DNA of 64,000 nt from Albibacterium sp035514885 (GCF_035514885.1 NZ_DATJCH010000022.1:62001-126000), one strand, 5' to 3'; shown: positions 49,274 to 58,638, counted from the stretch's first letter. The notes: generated by a model from the letters alone, not told the origin. Numbers and translations: made by a program.

Positions 49274-50143
49274 TTAATGAATTAATGTAAACCTTACTAA
49301 ACTCGCCTTTTGTGTTTTATCACTCCCTTCGTTGCTGATGTAAAGGTTTCCTTGAGCGTCAAAGGCAATTCCCTCTGGCTGGTTAAACAAATCCGGATCT
49401 AATGGATAGGTTGCTTTTACTTTCCAATTTTCATCCGCAACAACCAATAGTTTATTAATGGAGGATAAGATAAACCATTCATTAGTTCTATTATTTCTGG
49501 CCAATGCAGAAGGTCGAAAGTCCTTTCCGTTCAGACTATTCAATGCGTCAATTTCCTGATTATCAATTTCAAATTCACCATCCTTAATAGGCACTCCTGC
49601 TTTCGTTAGTCTCAAACGATAACCGGTGGTTTTCTTTGTTTTCTTGTCTACTGAGCATTGTTTACAAATCACATAGAGTAAGCTATCTTTTGACGACGCT
49701 GCTAGAGATTCATATTCTCCTTTAGGAACAAGGTCTTTCCATTCTTTAACATGCTCAGATTCCTCTTTATTCAGCTCTACCGCAGCTAATGTATACAGTG
49801 TACCATTACTTTTTAATACGATGGCATATCCATTACTAATAGCAATCCCTTCGTAATCACCATCTTTGGCAAACTTGCTTTGCTTTAAATCCTTACTTGA
49901 TGGAAGAAAGCGATAAATAGTACCTGTTTCATCTTCTACTGCAAAGAGTGTATCTGCAATTTCTTCATAAAAGGTAATGCCGGATACTTCGTGCAAAACA
50001 TCCCAAATGAAATCTACCTTTGGCTGATTAAAATCATAACCGATTGGACTTTGATAGTTTATTTTATCAGGTTGAGCACAAGCAGAAAATGACAACATTC
50101 CTAATAAACAAACAGAGAACAGCATTCTTTTTATTCGTTTCAT
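49274..50143 (-). CDS. SdiA-regulated-like beta-propeller lipoprotein
   Basis: A 289-residue lipoprotein (LGMLSFSAC, Cys near residue 22) followed by a six-strand-set propeller of the SdiA-regulated/phytase-like type: HEVSGITFYEEIADTLFAVEDETGTIYRF, GDYEGIAISNGYAIVLKSNGTLY, PEGIAFDAQGNLYISNEG. The family resembles esterase/phytase propellers, but no calcium-phytase active site is visible. Its start overlaps the ppk1 stop by four bases (ATGA). Periplasmic or outer-membrane location; function unknown. Confidence 0.8.
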   Translation of the reverse strand: MKRIKRMLFSVCLLGMLSFSACAQPDKINYQSPIGYDFNQPKVDFIWDVLHEVSGITFYEEIADTLFAVEDETGTIYRFLPSSKDLKQSKFAKDGDYEGIAISNGYAIVLKSNGTLYTLAAVELNKEESEHVKEWKDLVPKGEYESLAASSKDSLLYVICKQCSVDKKTKKTTGYRLRLTKAGVPIKDGEFEIDNQEIDALNSLNGKDFRPSALARNNRTNEWFILSSINKLLVVADENWKVKATYPLDPDLFNQPEGIAFDAQGNLYISNEGSDKTQKASLVRFTLIH

Positions 50144-52194
50144 CGCATTTCACTTTTATACTTTTCTATCACATAATCGTAGATTGCTTCTTGAGCTCGA
50201 ATACCCTTATGCAGATCAATGGGTACGTTCTGCAAATTCTCATTCAGAGTAACCGCAAATGTATCATCCGCTAATTGAATATTGATTATATCTTTTACTT
50301 CTTTCTGGATACTCTCATCATAAATTGGAAAACAAACCTCAATACGGTTATAGAGATTCCGATTCATCCAATCTGCTGAACCAAGGTACATCAATTCCTC
50401 TCCTTGATTATGAAATAAAAAGACACGGCTATGTTCCAGATAGCGATCCACAATTCTACGTACTATAATATTTTCACTCATACCAGCAACTCCTGGTATT
50501 AATCGACAAATACTTCGCACAATTAAGGTAACATGAACACCAGCCTGACTGGCTTCATATAACTTCTTAATCATCCCCTTCTCCTCCAGATTATTTAATT
50601 TCAAGGTGATACCTGCCGGCAAACCGTTCTTCGCGTTCGATATTTCCTGATCTATTAAGTTTTTAAAAACGGAGGTCAGATTAAATTGAGCAACCAAGAG
50701 ATGCTTAAATGGGAAATCAGCAAATGGTACTTTTTCTTTTCTGATAGATAGAATGAGGAATACTTGCTCCAACTCCTTCAAAAGTGCTTGATTAGCAGTT
50801 AACAGAATATGATCAGCATAAACACTTGCTGTAATTTCATTTAGGTTTCCAGTGGATAATAATCCGAAATATTTGAACTCACCATTCTGCTCTTGTCTTC
50901 TTTTCACTAAAGCTACCTTTGCGTGCACTTTTAAATTGGGCAAACTATATAAAACATGTACTCCCGACTTTTTCAATTGCTTAGCCCATCGAATGTTATT
51001 CTTTTCATCAAACCTCGCTTTCAATTCAACAAAAACGGTTACTTTCTTGCCGTTCTTCGCCGCACTTATCAATGCATGTAGGATGCGTGAATCTTTCGCA
51101 ACCCGGTATATGGATATCCAAATCTCTTCAACCTCTTTATCCATCGACGCTTCATTAAAGAAACGCAGAATCGTGTCGTAAGATTGATAAGGTGTATTGG
51201 TTAAAATATCTTGCTGTACAAGTCTTTCGAATAAAGAACCTGCAGTCGAAAGATTATAAGTTAAGGGGGGTTGTGGCTTATAATCCCATTCTTTCTTGTT
51301 GAGTGGGAACTTAAAAAAATCTTTCAGGTTATGGTAATAGCCTCCTACCATCGCACTTTGTTTTTGCAACTTAAAAAGTGACAACAACGATTTTAGAATA
51401 ATGTCAGGAGTATCGGGTTGATAGAGCAAGCGACTTGCCAGCCCATAATCTCTTTTTGCAATTTGCCTTTCAATTTTTTCTCTCAGATCGCCTTCGAATT
51501 CATCATCAAGATCCAATTCTGCATCGCGAGTCACCTTAAAGGAATAGAAGCCACTTACCTTTCGACCTTGAAAAACATATTTTATATTTTGTCTGAGGAT
51601 ATCATCTATAAATACAATATACGTCTTATCTTCTTTTTTTATTTTATGAAAACGAGGGACATTATTCGATGGAATAGTGACGACCGCTAGTTCGCTTTCT
51701 CCTTCAAAGGTGATTACACTGTAAAGTCTGTTGTTCTCAGGAAAAAAAACATGATTTGTGATGTAGTTAATTTCAATGTAAGCTGCCAGACAGGTAAAAA
51801 AATAATACTCCGTTTGCTGTTGGATTGCTTCAGGAATAGTTTGATCATAAAGCAGGTAAACCTTTTGTTTTTGCAAATCAGGAATAATATGGTTTAGCAT
51901 AATTCTTCCATACTCTTGCTGCTGATTTTCAATCAAGGTACTTGCTTTTTTGTGAATGCCTTTTTCAGCTGTTGGAATCAAGGGATCCTGATCTTTTTTT
52001 AATTGTTTAATCGCTGACAAAACAGGCATCCTGACCCGATAAAACTCATCTAAATTGGACGAATATATGGCAAGAAAATTAATCTTAGCCAATAATGGGA
52101 CTTCTTCCATGCTCGCCTCTTCCAAAATCCGACCATTAAAATACAGCCAACTTAAATCTCGATGAAAAAACTGAGGCTGCTTTAATCCTTCCAT
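50140..52194 (-). CDS. ppk1: Polyphosphate kinase 1
   Basis: Reversibly polymerises phosphate from ATP into polyphosphate. At 684 residues it is the normal length. N-terminal domain FFHRDLSWLYFNGRILEEA and NFLAIYSSNLDEFYRVRM, head domain, then the C1 and C2 catalytic domains. The two HKD-like histidines are in LKVHAKVALVKR (autophosphorylated His) and LEHSRVFLF. Cytoplasmic or membrane-associated. It lies 6 bases after the PycTM gene and overlaps the propeller gene by four bases. Confidence 0.95.
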   Translation of the reverse strand: MEGLKQPQFFHRDLSWLYFNGRILEEASMEEVPLLAKINFLAIYSSNLDEFYRVRMPVLSAIKQLKKDQDPLIPTAEKGIHKKASTLIENQQQEYGRIMLNHIIPDLQKQKVYLLYDQTIPEAIQQQTEYYFFTCLAAYIEINYITNHVFFPENNRLYSVITFEGESELAVVTIPSNNVPRFHKIKKEDKTYIVFIDDILRQNIKYVFQGRKVSGFYSFKVTRDAELDLDDEFEGDLREKIERQIAKRDYGLASRLLYQPDTPDIILKSLLSLFKLQKQSAMVGGYYHNLKDFFKFPLNKKEWDYKPQPPLTYNLSTAGSLFERLVQQDILTNTPYQSYDTILRFFNEASMDKEVEEIWISIYRVAKDSRILHALISAAKNGKKVTVFVELKARFDEKNNIRWAKQLKKSGVHVLYSLPNLKVHAKVALVKRRQEQNGEFKYFGLLSTGNLNEITASVYADHILLTANQALLKELEQVFLILSIRKEKVPFADFPFKHLLVAQFNLTSVFKNLIDQEISNAKNGLPAGITLKLNNLEEKGMIKKLYEASQAGVHVTLIVRSICRLIPGVAGMSENIIVRRIVDRYLEHSRVFLFHNQGEELMYLGSADWMNRNLYNRIEVCFPIYDESIQKEVKDIINIQLADDTFAVTLNENLQNVPIDLHKGIRAQEAIYDYVIEKYKSEMR

Positions 52195-52200
52195 TAGAAA

Positions 52201-52800
52201 TTAGGGATTAATAATTACTACTATCAAAAAGGCCAATACAGATGCAATCAAACCATACATAAAAATATTATAGGCTAACCTTAATAACTTAAATTTCCTG
52301 CCTAATACTACTCCTTGTGAATACACATCTTTTATCAGAGTATTGTATAAGAATTCTCGATCTTCCATCACCTGCTTCATCCCTATTGTATAGTTTTGCA
52401 GATTCATGCGATGAAAATTACCAAAAAACAAAAGATTGACCTTTTTTTCCTTTAAATCTTCGGCCGTATAATAACCACTGGGAATTGACGGACGGGTGGC
52501 TAATATTGCAATAACCATGGTAGCAAGACTTATGCTTAGGAGGATTATCGTAGGAAAGATAAGGTGCGCATTGTTATCCAACTTTCTTAATAACAAAGCA
52601 ATGACTACAGATAGAATAATCGAATTGACCGTGATTAAGATATTGGATTTATTATCGGCCATATCGCTTAAGCGTTGATTATTGGTTGAGGTAATCCGAA
52701 ACATAGTTTCAATACCACGATCTGGTCTTTTATCTTTCTTTTTAACCACTTCGGTTGTAGAAATGGGCTTCCCTTCAGGTTCTACTTGTTCATTCTCCAT
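52201..52800 (-). CDS. Pycsar-type membrane effector (PycTM / DUF5706)
   Basis: A 199-residue protein with two helices (near residues 54-75 and 82-105) and a C-terminal helix (about 172-196). The signature NNQRLSDMADNKSNILITVNSIILSVVIALLLRKLD is the PycTM/DUF5706 opening; the basic region before it is a cytoplasmic tail. In Pycsar defence, PycTM opens the membrane on binding cyclic CMP/UMP. Here it has no cyclase partner; instead an HD hydrolase overlaps its start by 11 bases and ppk1 follows 6 bases after its stop. In other Bacteroidota the HD and PycTM parts can be a single protein (from memory). Confidence 0.8.
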   Translation of the reverse strand: MENEQVEPEGKPISTTEVVKKKDKRPDRGIETMFRITSTNNQRLSDMADNKSNILITVNSIILSVVIALLLRKLDNNAHLIFPTIILLSISLATMVIAILATRPSIPSGYYTAEDLKEKKVNLLFFGNFHRMNLQNYTIGMKQVMEDREFLYNTLIKDVYSQGVVLGRKFKLLRLAYNIFMYGLIASVLAFLIVVIINP

Positions 52801-53398
52801 TTTTATTTTTATTTATTAAGGACTCCAGGTTTTTCTGCTTCTTTTTATCGAGGAACTGTTGTCCGTATTCCGTAAAGTAATGATGGTTCTCCATGAATTG
52901 AATGGTTGCTTTTCGCCAATCATTTTTATCCATTTCATTTCCATTAGATTTGGCTTCTTTCCGCATTAATTTATCCCGCACACGGAACCAATCGCTTCCC
53001 AGATGAAAAAGATCCGCATCACACACAATTTCTTCTAAAAAACTTTTAGGTGATTGGGGTACTTGGGTAGCCTTAATACAGCCTTTTACAGCATCTATCA
53101 TAACCGGATCTACATCCCTTTCTCTTAAAAAACTTTCCGCTAAATCTGCACTCCGCCCTTCATGATGCATATGACCTTTTAGACAATAACCGGTATCGTG
53201 AAAATACGCAGCAATAATAACAATAGCCTGGTCTCGTTCGTTCAGCTTATAATAATCCACTATTGTTTCTGCAGCTTTTACTACCTCCAGCGTATGCGCA
53301 ATATTATGAAACCGAAGATTGTCTATGGATTCATGCTTTTTTATATATTGTTTTGCGTATTCTGACGATTCCTTTATTAATTCCTTGTAGTTTACCAT
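52790..53398 (-). CDS. HD-domain phosphohydrolase
   Basis: A 202-residue stand-alone HD protein with the metal-binding set H...HD...H...D: RFHNIAHTLEV (near residue 30), AAYFHDTGYCL (HD near 67), HHEGRSADLA (near 78) and EIVCDADLFHLG (Asp near 128). Such proteins hydrolyse nucleotides or cyclic nucleotides. It is the first gene of the ppk1 operon; TACCTTTA on the minus strand (53482-53475) is a fair -7 candidate upstream. The overlap with the PycTM gene suggests that the two act on one signal (inference). Confidence 0.85.
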   Translation of the reverse strand: MVNYKELIKESSEYAKQYIKKHESIDNLRFHNIAHTLEVVKAAETIVDYYKLNERDQAIVIIAAYFHDTGYCLKGHMHHEGRSADLAESFLRERDVDPVMIDAVKGCIKATQVPQSPKSFLEEIVCDADLFHLGSDWFRVRDKLMRKEAKSNGNEMDKNDWRKATIQFMENHHYFTEYGQQFLDKKKQKNLESLINKNKNGE

Positions 53399-53545
53399 TT
53401 TGAGATTAATAAATCGTTCATTTAAATGCTTTATAGAGAAATCCTTATCTAAAGAAAACGATATGTCCTTACTATAAAGGTAGCGATTCTCCTATTAAAT
53501 TCGAAAGACTATGTCTACTAATCCTATCTTCTTATCAGACTTCCA

Positions 53546-54418
53546 TTAGGTTGGTTTTCTTAGAAGCGACCAATATTTTTTAATGATTATCATTAATCCA
53601 ACCGCAAAAGAACCGGCAATGACTCCGAAGATTATACTTTTAAGCATATCTGGAATATTCACCATGAAATCATGAAGAAATGGGATATTATGAAGGAAAA
53701 TACCACCGGATACTAAAAGCAAAGCAATTGTTCCAACAATACCTAAAATCCGAATAACTATTGGCAATGATTTAACCAATAATTCGCCAATTGCATTCAT
53801 AAATCCCGTGCTTCCTGATTTCTTTATTAATTTATAACCCGCATCATCCATTCTAACAATGAGGGCTACAACACCATAAACACCAACGGTAGCTAGGAAT
53901 GCAACAATGCAAACTGTTAAGATCTGCACACCCAAGGGGGCTTCCAGCACGGAACCCAAAGCTAGAATAACTATTTCTATAGAGAGGATAAAATCGGTAG
54001 TAATAGCAGATTTTATCTTTAATTTTTCTTCAACTTGATTACTTCGGTTATTATCTTTAATAACTTCAACTCCTTTCTTATTCCTATGAAATATATATTC
54101 AATAATTTTTTCCATTCCTTCATAAGCCAAATAAAAGCCCCCCAAAACCAGTATAATTTTGATAGTTATAGGAAGGAAGGAACTAAGTAGAAACCCAATA
54201 GGAATAATTATGAGCTTGTTAAGGAGAGACCCCTTCGTAATTGCCCATAGAACAGGCAACTCACGAGAAGATAGGAAACCTGTGGCTTTTTCTGCATTTA
54301 CCGCTAAATCATCTCCTAAGATTGCTGCTGTTTTTCTTGTGGCAATTTTGCTTGCCACTGAGACGTCGTCCATCAACGCTGCAATATCATCTAACACTGC
54401 AAAAACCCCTGAAGCCAT
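53546..54418 (-). CDS. DUF808 (YedI-like) membrane protein
   Basis: A 290-residue inner-membrane protein of the DUF808 family. The N-terminus LLDDIAALMDDVS-like segment is recognisable (FAVLDDIAALMDDVSVASK), as is KTAAILGDDLAVNAEKATGF. About six hydrophobic segments follow. Function of the family is not established. It is upstream of the HD gene on the same strand with a 147-base gap, so it is not clearly part of that operon. Confidence 0.9.
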   Translation of the reverse strand: MASGVFAVLDDIAALMDDVSVASKIATRKTAAILGDDLAVNAEKATGFLSSRELPVLWAITKGSLLNKLIIIPIGFLLSSFLPITIKIILVLGGFYLAYEGMEKIIEYIFHRNKKGVEVIKDNNRSNQVEEKLKIKSAITTDFILSIEIVILALGSVLEAPLGVQILTVCIVAFLATVGVYGVVALIVRMDDAGYKLIKKSGSTGFMNAIGELLVKSLPIVIRILGIVGTIALLLVSGGIFLHNIPFLHDFMVNIPDMLKSIIFGVIAGSFAVGLMIIIKKYWSLLRKPT

Positions 54419-54596
54419 ATTTTTTTTTTGCTGTAAATTTATAATTTTTTTATTTGCAATTTTTCGACTAGCAGACAGTACATGATGGATTTCTATACTT
54501 TTAAATCTAAATTAGATTGATGAACTTTCAGGATGTTAGGAGCGAATAAATTCTTTACCACGAATAATCCGAAATTACGATAAGAATCAGACGACC

Positions 54597-55892
54597 ATGA
54601 GAACCTATCTTTCAACCATTTCATTACTCTATCTGGCATTCTCTCTATTTCCGACCAATGTCTTTTCTCAAAATGCACCTCCTACTGTCGTAGCCGGAAT
54701 TCCAGTTAATTATGATGAGGCTTTAGTAGGTTCTTATACCCTTCCAGAACCTTTAATCCTACAGAATGGAAATAAAGTGACCGATGCAGATTCGTGGCTG
54801 AACAAACGAAGACCAGAAATTATTCGGTTATATGAAGAAAATCAATTTGGAAAGATGCCTCCAGCTCCGGCCGATTTAAGTTTCGACGTTTTTGATAAAG
54901 GAACCTTGGTTTTTAACGGAACTGCCATCCGAAAACAAGTAACCATTTATTTCACAAAAGACACATCTTCACATAAAATGGAGCTTTTGATCTACCTGCC
55001 TGCAAAAGCTACAAAACCTTCTCCTTTATTACTAAATTTTTCCTTTTCTGCTAATTCCAATGTAGTAGATGATGATGGCATTAAACCAGGTAAAACTTGG
55101 TCTCCAGATGGGAAAAGAATTCCTGCACCCAAATCTAATTTTGGCAAACTCAATATTGAACAATTTATTACAGAAGGAATAGGGATCGCAACTCTTTGCT
55201 ATACAGATATTGAACCAGATTTTAAAAATGGAATAAATTTTGGAATTCGAAGTTTATACCTAAAAGATGGCGCCACTCAACCAAAATCGAACGAATGGGG
55301 AGCTATCGCGAGTTGGTCGTGGGGCCTTAGTCGTGCAATGGATTATCTTGAAACCGATAAGAATATTGATTCTAAACGAATTGCAGTTACAGGCGCTTCA
55401 AGATTAGGAAAAACGGTATTATGGGCAGGTGCAAAGGATACTCGCTTTGCAATGGTAATTGCTAGTATCTCTGGAGAAGGAGGTGCTGCATTAAGCAGAC
55501 GAAATTATGGAGAAACAATAAAACACATCACTGATACTTCCCGTTATCATTATCAATTTGCGGCTAACTACCACAATTTTAGTGACCGAGTAAATGAATT
55601 ACCTATGGATGGCCATATGTTAATTTCTCTAATTGCTCCACGACCGCTATTGCTTCAAACAGGAAATTCTGACTTATGGTCGGATCCTAGAGGAGAATTT
55701 CTAGCTGCTGTAGCTGCTGAACCAGTATACAATTTATTTGGATTAAAGGGACCAGGAACTACAACAATGCCTGAAACCGGAGACAAACGCTTATTAAACC
55801 CACTTGGATATTACATGCATGAAGGTGGGCATAGTGTACTTCCCGAAGATTGGAAGATTTTTATTGAATATATGAAGAAGTATCTATTGTAA
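54597..55892 (+). CDS. CE15-like glucuronoyl esterase
   Basis: A 431-residue secreted alpha/beta hydrolase with a signal peptide (LLYLAFSLFPTNVFS). The nucleophile elbow is VTGASRLGKTVLWAG, the G-x-S-R-x-G-K form of carbohydrate esterase family 15. Conserved SGEGGAALSRR follows, and the catalytic His is in MHEGGHSVLPEDW. CE15 enzymes cut ester links between glucuronoxylan and lignin; the substrate here is inferred. No xylan operon surrounds it. It is divergent from DUF808, and a gap of 136 bases separates it from the convergent acyltransferase. Confidence 0.85.
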   Translation: MRTYLSTISLLYLAFSLFPTNVFSQNAPPTVVAGIPVNYDEALVGSYTLPEPLILQNGNKVTDADSWLNKRRPEIIRLYEENQFGKMPPAPADLSFDVFDKGTLVFNGTAIRKQVTIYFTKDTSSHKMELLIYLPAKATKPSPLLLNFSFSANSNVVDDDGIKPGKTWSPDGKRIPAPKSNFGKLNIEQFITEGIGIATLCYTDIEPDFKNGINFGIRSLYLKDGATQPKSNEWGAIASWSWGLSRAMDYLETDKNIDSKRIAVTGASRLGKTVLWAGAKDTRFAMVIASISGEGGAALSRRNYGETIKHITDTSRYHYQFAANYHNFSDRVNELPMDGHMLISLIAPRPLLLQTGNSDLWSDPRGEFLAAVAAEPVYNLFGLKGPGTTTMPETGDKRLLNPLGYYMHEGGHSVLPEDWKIFIEYMKKYLL

Positions 55893-55922
55893 TTAATAGA
55901 ATGCAATTTTATGCTAAGGTGT

Positions 55923-56024
55923 TTAATCTTCATTAAGGACTTTAAGAACTACATGCATAAAAATTGCACAGCCAATAAACATGAATGCTATTACTATTAA
56001 TAAGATTGAGAATATATAAATCAC
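55923..56024 (-). CDS. Candidate 33-residue single-span membrane protein
   Basis: GTG 56024 to TAA 55923, 4 bases after the acyltransferase stop on the same strand. The peptide has one continuous hydrophobic segment (IFSILLIVIAFMFIGCAIFM) and a short charged end (KVLNED), the usual form of bacterial small membrane proteins. Codon use is ordinary. No family recognised. It may be a partner of the membrane-bound acyltransferase. Confidence 0.4.
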   Translation of the reverse strand: MIYIFSILLIVIAFMFIGCAIFMHVVLKVLNED

Positions 56025-56028
56025 TATT

Positions 56029-56904
56029 TTATCTTTTCCATCGTTTATGTGTCCAAAGCCAACTGTATGGTTCTTCATTGATATTTTCTGTTAATAGGTC
56101 AACGTATTTTTGAGTTATTTCACCATCTTTCATAGATTCTGCATTTGAACATATTGGTGTGCAAACTATTTTGTAGTTTCCTCTTGAGAGCTGTGTAATA
56201 TGCAGATAGATTACTGCTGCCCGACCCTTACGAGCTAATTTTTCCATTCCCGAAAAAACATATGATTTCTGATTCAATAAGGAAAATCTGTATTTTTCCT
56301 CCTTTATCCGCGGACATTGATCTGCAAGAAACAAATAGACAGAGGGATCTGAATTTTCAGATAGAATATGGCGTACAACTGACTTATCAGGTATCAATTT
56401 CATACCAAAACGAGATCGGAGTTTAATCATTAACCGGTTCATGATAGCCGACTTAAGAGGGCTATAAACTGCATATATTTCATGGTGTGATTTATAAGGC
56501 ATAAAATTTAACATTTCCCAATTGCCACAGTGCCCCAAGCAGACAATTACGTTTCGTCTGGAATTAATAAAGCTGTCTATTAATTCCAAATTCTCAAATT
56601 CTATTTTCTTGTCAAATACTGTTGGATTAGCAGAGGTACATTTTATAATTTCAGCAATATAGAAAACAAAGCAAACATAGAACTTCTTTACAATTGCTCG
56701 GATTTCTCCATATCGCTTTTCAGGAAAGGAACGTGCAATATTTTGAATGACTATAAATTTCCTATACCCCACTATGTAGTATACAACGACAAAAGTAAAA
56801 GAAGCCATTGCATATAAAAATGTCATAGGAAGTAGGCTAATAGCATAGATTACAGAATAAACACTTCTATATGCCAAACTTTGTAAGGCTTGCTTCGTTT
56901 TCAT
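56029..56904 (-). CDS. Lipid A acyltransferase-like protein (LpxL/HtrB family)
   Basis: A 291-residue inner-membrane acyltransferase of the LpxL/LpxM type, adding a secondary acyl chain to lipid A. The catalytic H-x4-E motif is GHCGNWE (H125, E130), and an N-terminal hydrophobic anchor spans about residues 15-47. The C-terminal PYSWLWTHKRWKR is typical of the family. It follows the outer-membrane protein gene by 3 bases, in an envelope-related unit. Confidence 0.88.
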   Translation of the reverse strand: MKTKQALQSLAYRSVYSVIYAISLLPMTFLYAMASFTFVVVYYIVGYRKFIVIQNIARSFPEKRYGEIRAIVKKFYVCFVFYIAEIIKCTSANPTVFDKKIEFENLELIDSFINSRRNVIVCLGHCGNWEMLNFMPYKSHHEIYAVYSPLKSAIMNRLMIKLRSRFGMKLIPDKSVVRHILSENSDPSVYLFLADQCPRIKEEKYRFSLLNQKSYVFSGMEKLARKGRAAVIYLHITQLSRGNYKIVCTPICSNAESMKDGEITQKYVDLLTENINEEPYSWLWTHKRWKR

Positions 56905-56907
56905 AAA

Positions 56908-57828
56908 TTAAAACTTCATTTTTAAACCAACTGAACCATACGGGGAAACAGAAAAATAATAATCATTATCTCCGGCAAACACTCCTTTAAAAGTTCTATC
57001 GCTATATGATGCGGGACGAAATATATTTAGCCCCGCCATAGCAGTCATTGATAATCCTGTTTTTCCAAACTTTACTTCAGGGCGAACTCCTGTAACGATA
57101 TATTGATGGGAGAATATCACGTCTTTACCGTTCTTTTTCAATAATGCTACCTGGCCGTTCATTTCAAGGGCATAGGATAGTTTAAAGTTATCATTGAAAT
57201 CATAACCGGCAGACACATCCAGACCTTCAACGAGTTCAACTTTCACATCGAACTTTCCATGAAGCTTCCAATTCACGTATACTGCCGGAAATATCATGGG
57301 ATATCCTAAAGCACTGTTTATAGCTACACCACCACCAATATCAAGATTAGGCTTCAAGTGCCTGATAAAAACAACGCCTCCACTTGCAAGCAAGTTTTTG
57401 AAACCAATTTTGGAAAAATCAGTAGAAGGAGTAAACACACCCATTCCTATACTTGCTCGCATAGACCATCTGTTATTCAAAGGACGCAGATGATAAACTC
57501 CAAATTGTAAATTCATAATTTCAGATACCATTTGTTCGGAAAAATTTTGGTTGTTCAACGAAACGTATGCCCCGCTAAAACCAATACCCCAAGCAGTAGG
57601 ACGATTGTTCTCATTCATCTTCATTGATAGTGGAATACTGGCTGCTCCTTGGTAAACCATAGCAGACCCTTTACCATCACCGATTTTTTCTCTCGGCTTA
57701 TCACCTGGCGGTAAATAGTAATATCCTGAATTCCCAAGATATTCTGTCTTAAAAAATAATTCCTGTGCTTTTCCTTCAAAATATAGTAGCACTACTAAGG
57801 TTGTTATGAAAAATGATATTAATTTCAT
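56908..57828 (-). CDS. Outer-membrane protein of unknown function
   Basis: About 306 residues from ATG 57828, giving the signal peptide LISFFITTLVVLLYFEGKAQ; the reading from 57861 adds 11 polar residues. The rest is a series of amphipathic beta strands with Gly/aromatic alternation and a C-terminal GSVGLKMKF, as in outer-membrane barrels. No family name assigned. The acyltransferase gene starts 3 bases after its stop. Confidence 0.7.
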   Translation of the reverse strand: MKLISFFITTLVVLLYFEGKAQELFFKTEYLGNSGYYYLPPGDKPREKIGDGKGSAMVYQGAASIPLSMKMNENNRPTAWGIGFSGAYVSLNNQNFSEQMVSEIMNLQFGVYHLRPLNNRWSMRASIGMGVFTPSTDFSKIGFKNLLASGGVVFIRHLKPNLDIGGGVAINSALGYPMIFPAVYVNWKLHGKFDVKVELVEGLDVSAGYDFNDNFKLSYALEMNGQVALLKKNGKDVIFSHQYIVTGVRPEVKFGKTGLSMTAMAGLNIFRPASYSDRTFKGVFAGDNDYYFSVSPYGSVGLKMKF

Positions 57829-57888
57829 GGGATTAAATTTGCATTTATTCGTAATCGGCAAGCAATCTGTTTAATGGCTTCGTAATTT

Positions 57889-58503
57889 TCAGAATTTGTA
57901 TACAATTCCGAAAGATGCGCCATGGCTTTTCATAGACCCGCTTTTAGCTTTATCCAGATCAGCAAGTCCAAATTGATAACTTACATTTATTTGCCAATTT
58001 TTACCAAAATCGTAGCCGACAATACCTCCAACACCATAATCAAAACGGTTCATGAGAAGGTCTCCATCATTCTTCTTAAACATGTTCTTACCATCAGATT
58101 TTGTACTGATTCCATAGCCGACATAAGGGCCGGCTCCTATAAATGCTTTTCCTTTACCTAACTCTCCCTGAAAAATTCCATAAACCGGTATCTCCACTCC
58201 AAAAGATTTGAATTTATTAAATGAATTATCTGTCTTGGATTTTAACTTTGAGGACTTATAATACACATCGATACCAGATTGAAGTGCAAAACTTTCACTT
58301 AGTTCATATTTGAGGAAGCCACCTACTGACCCCCCAATATTCATTGTACTTTTAAAATCTTGCATGTCACCACCTAACCGATAATTAGACAGGCTCGTTG
58401 CTGTTTTAAACCCAAATGATACAGGTCTCTCCTGTGCCGACAATTGATTGGAGAAGATTAGTGCTCCTACTGTAAAAACAAATGTTACGAGGTTCTTTTT
58501 CAT
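57889..58503 (-). CDS. Porin-family outer-membrane beta-barrel protein
   Basis: A 204-residue protein with a signal peptide (FVFTVGALIFSNQLSAQ) and an eight-strand-like barrel: ALQSGIDVYYKSS, FIGAGPYVGYGIS, GVGGIVGYDFGKNWQINVSYQFG and the terminal GIVYKF. This is the outer-membrane beta-barrel domain common in Bacteroidota. It is 60 bases upstream of the 56908-57828 gene on the same strand. Confidence 0.8.
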   Translation of the reverse strand: MKKNLVTFVFTVGALIFSNQLSAQERPVSFGFKTATSLSNYRLGGDMQDFKSTMNIGGSVGGFLKYELSESFALQSGIDVYYKSSKLKSKTDNSFNKFKSFGVEIPVYGIFQGELGKGKAFIGAGPYVGYGISTKSDGKNMFKKNDGDLLMNRFDYGVGGIVGYDFGKNWQINVSYQFGLADLDKAKSGSMKSHGASFGIVYKF

Positions 58504-58638
58504 TGTTCTAAATTTTAATACTTGTTTTATTTAGAACAAAAGAAGGGCGAACGGAGCAATACTTAAAGCTATAAACGATAGGCTTTAGGATTTGCTGAAT
58601 GAAATGCAGAACGAAAGCTATGGAGTTCTATACTGAAG

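Noticed and set aside
52201..53398. Complete Pycsar anti-phage defence system
   Set aside because: The PycTM-type effector is present but no pyrimidine cyclase (PycC) is in the window, and the neighbours are metabolic (ppk1) rather than defence genes.
55902..55967. Imperfect 13-base inverted repeat read as a terminator between the convergent CE15-like and acyltransferase genes
   Set aside because: The arms are 39 bases apart with a bulge and no T tract, and one arm lies inside the candidate small membrane protein frame.
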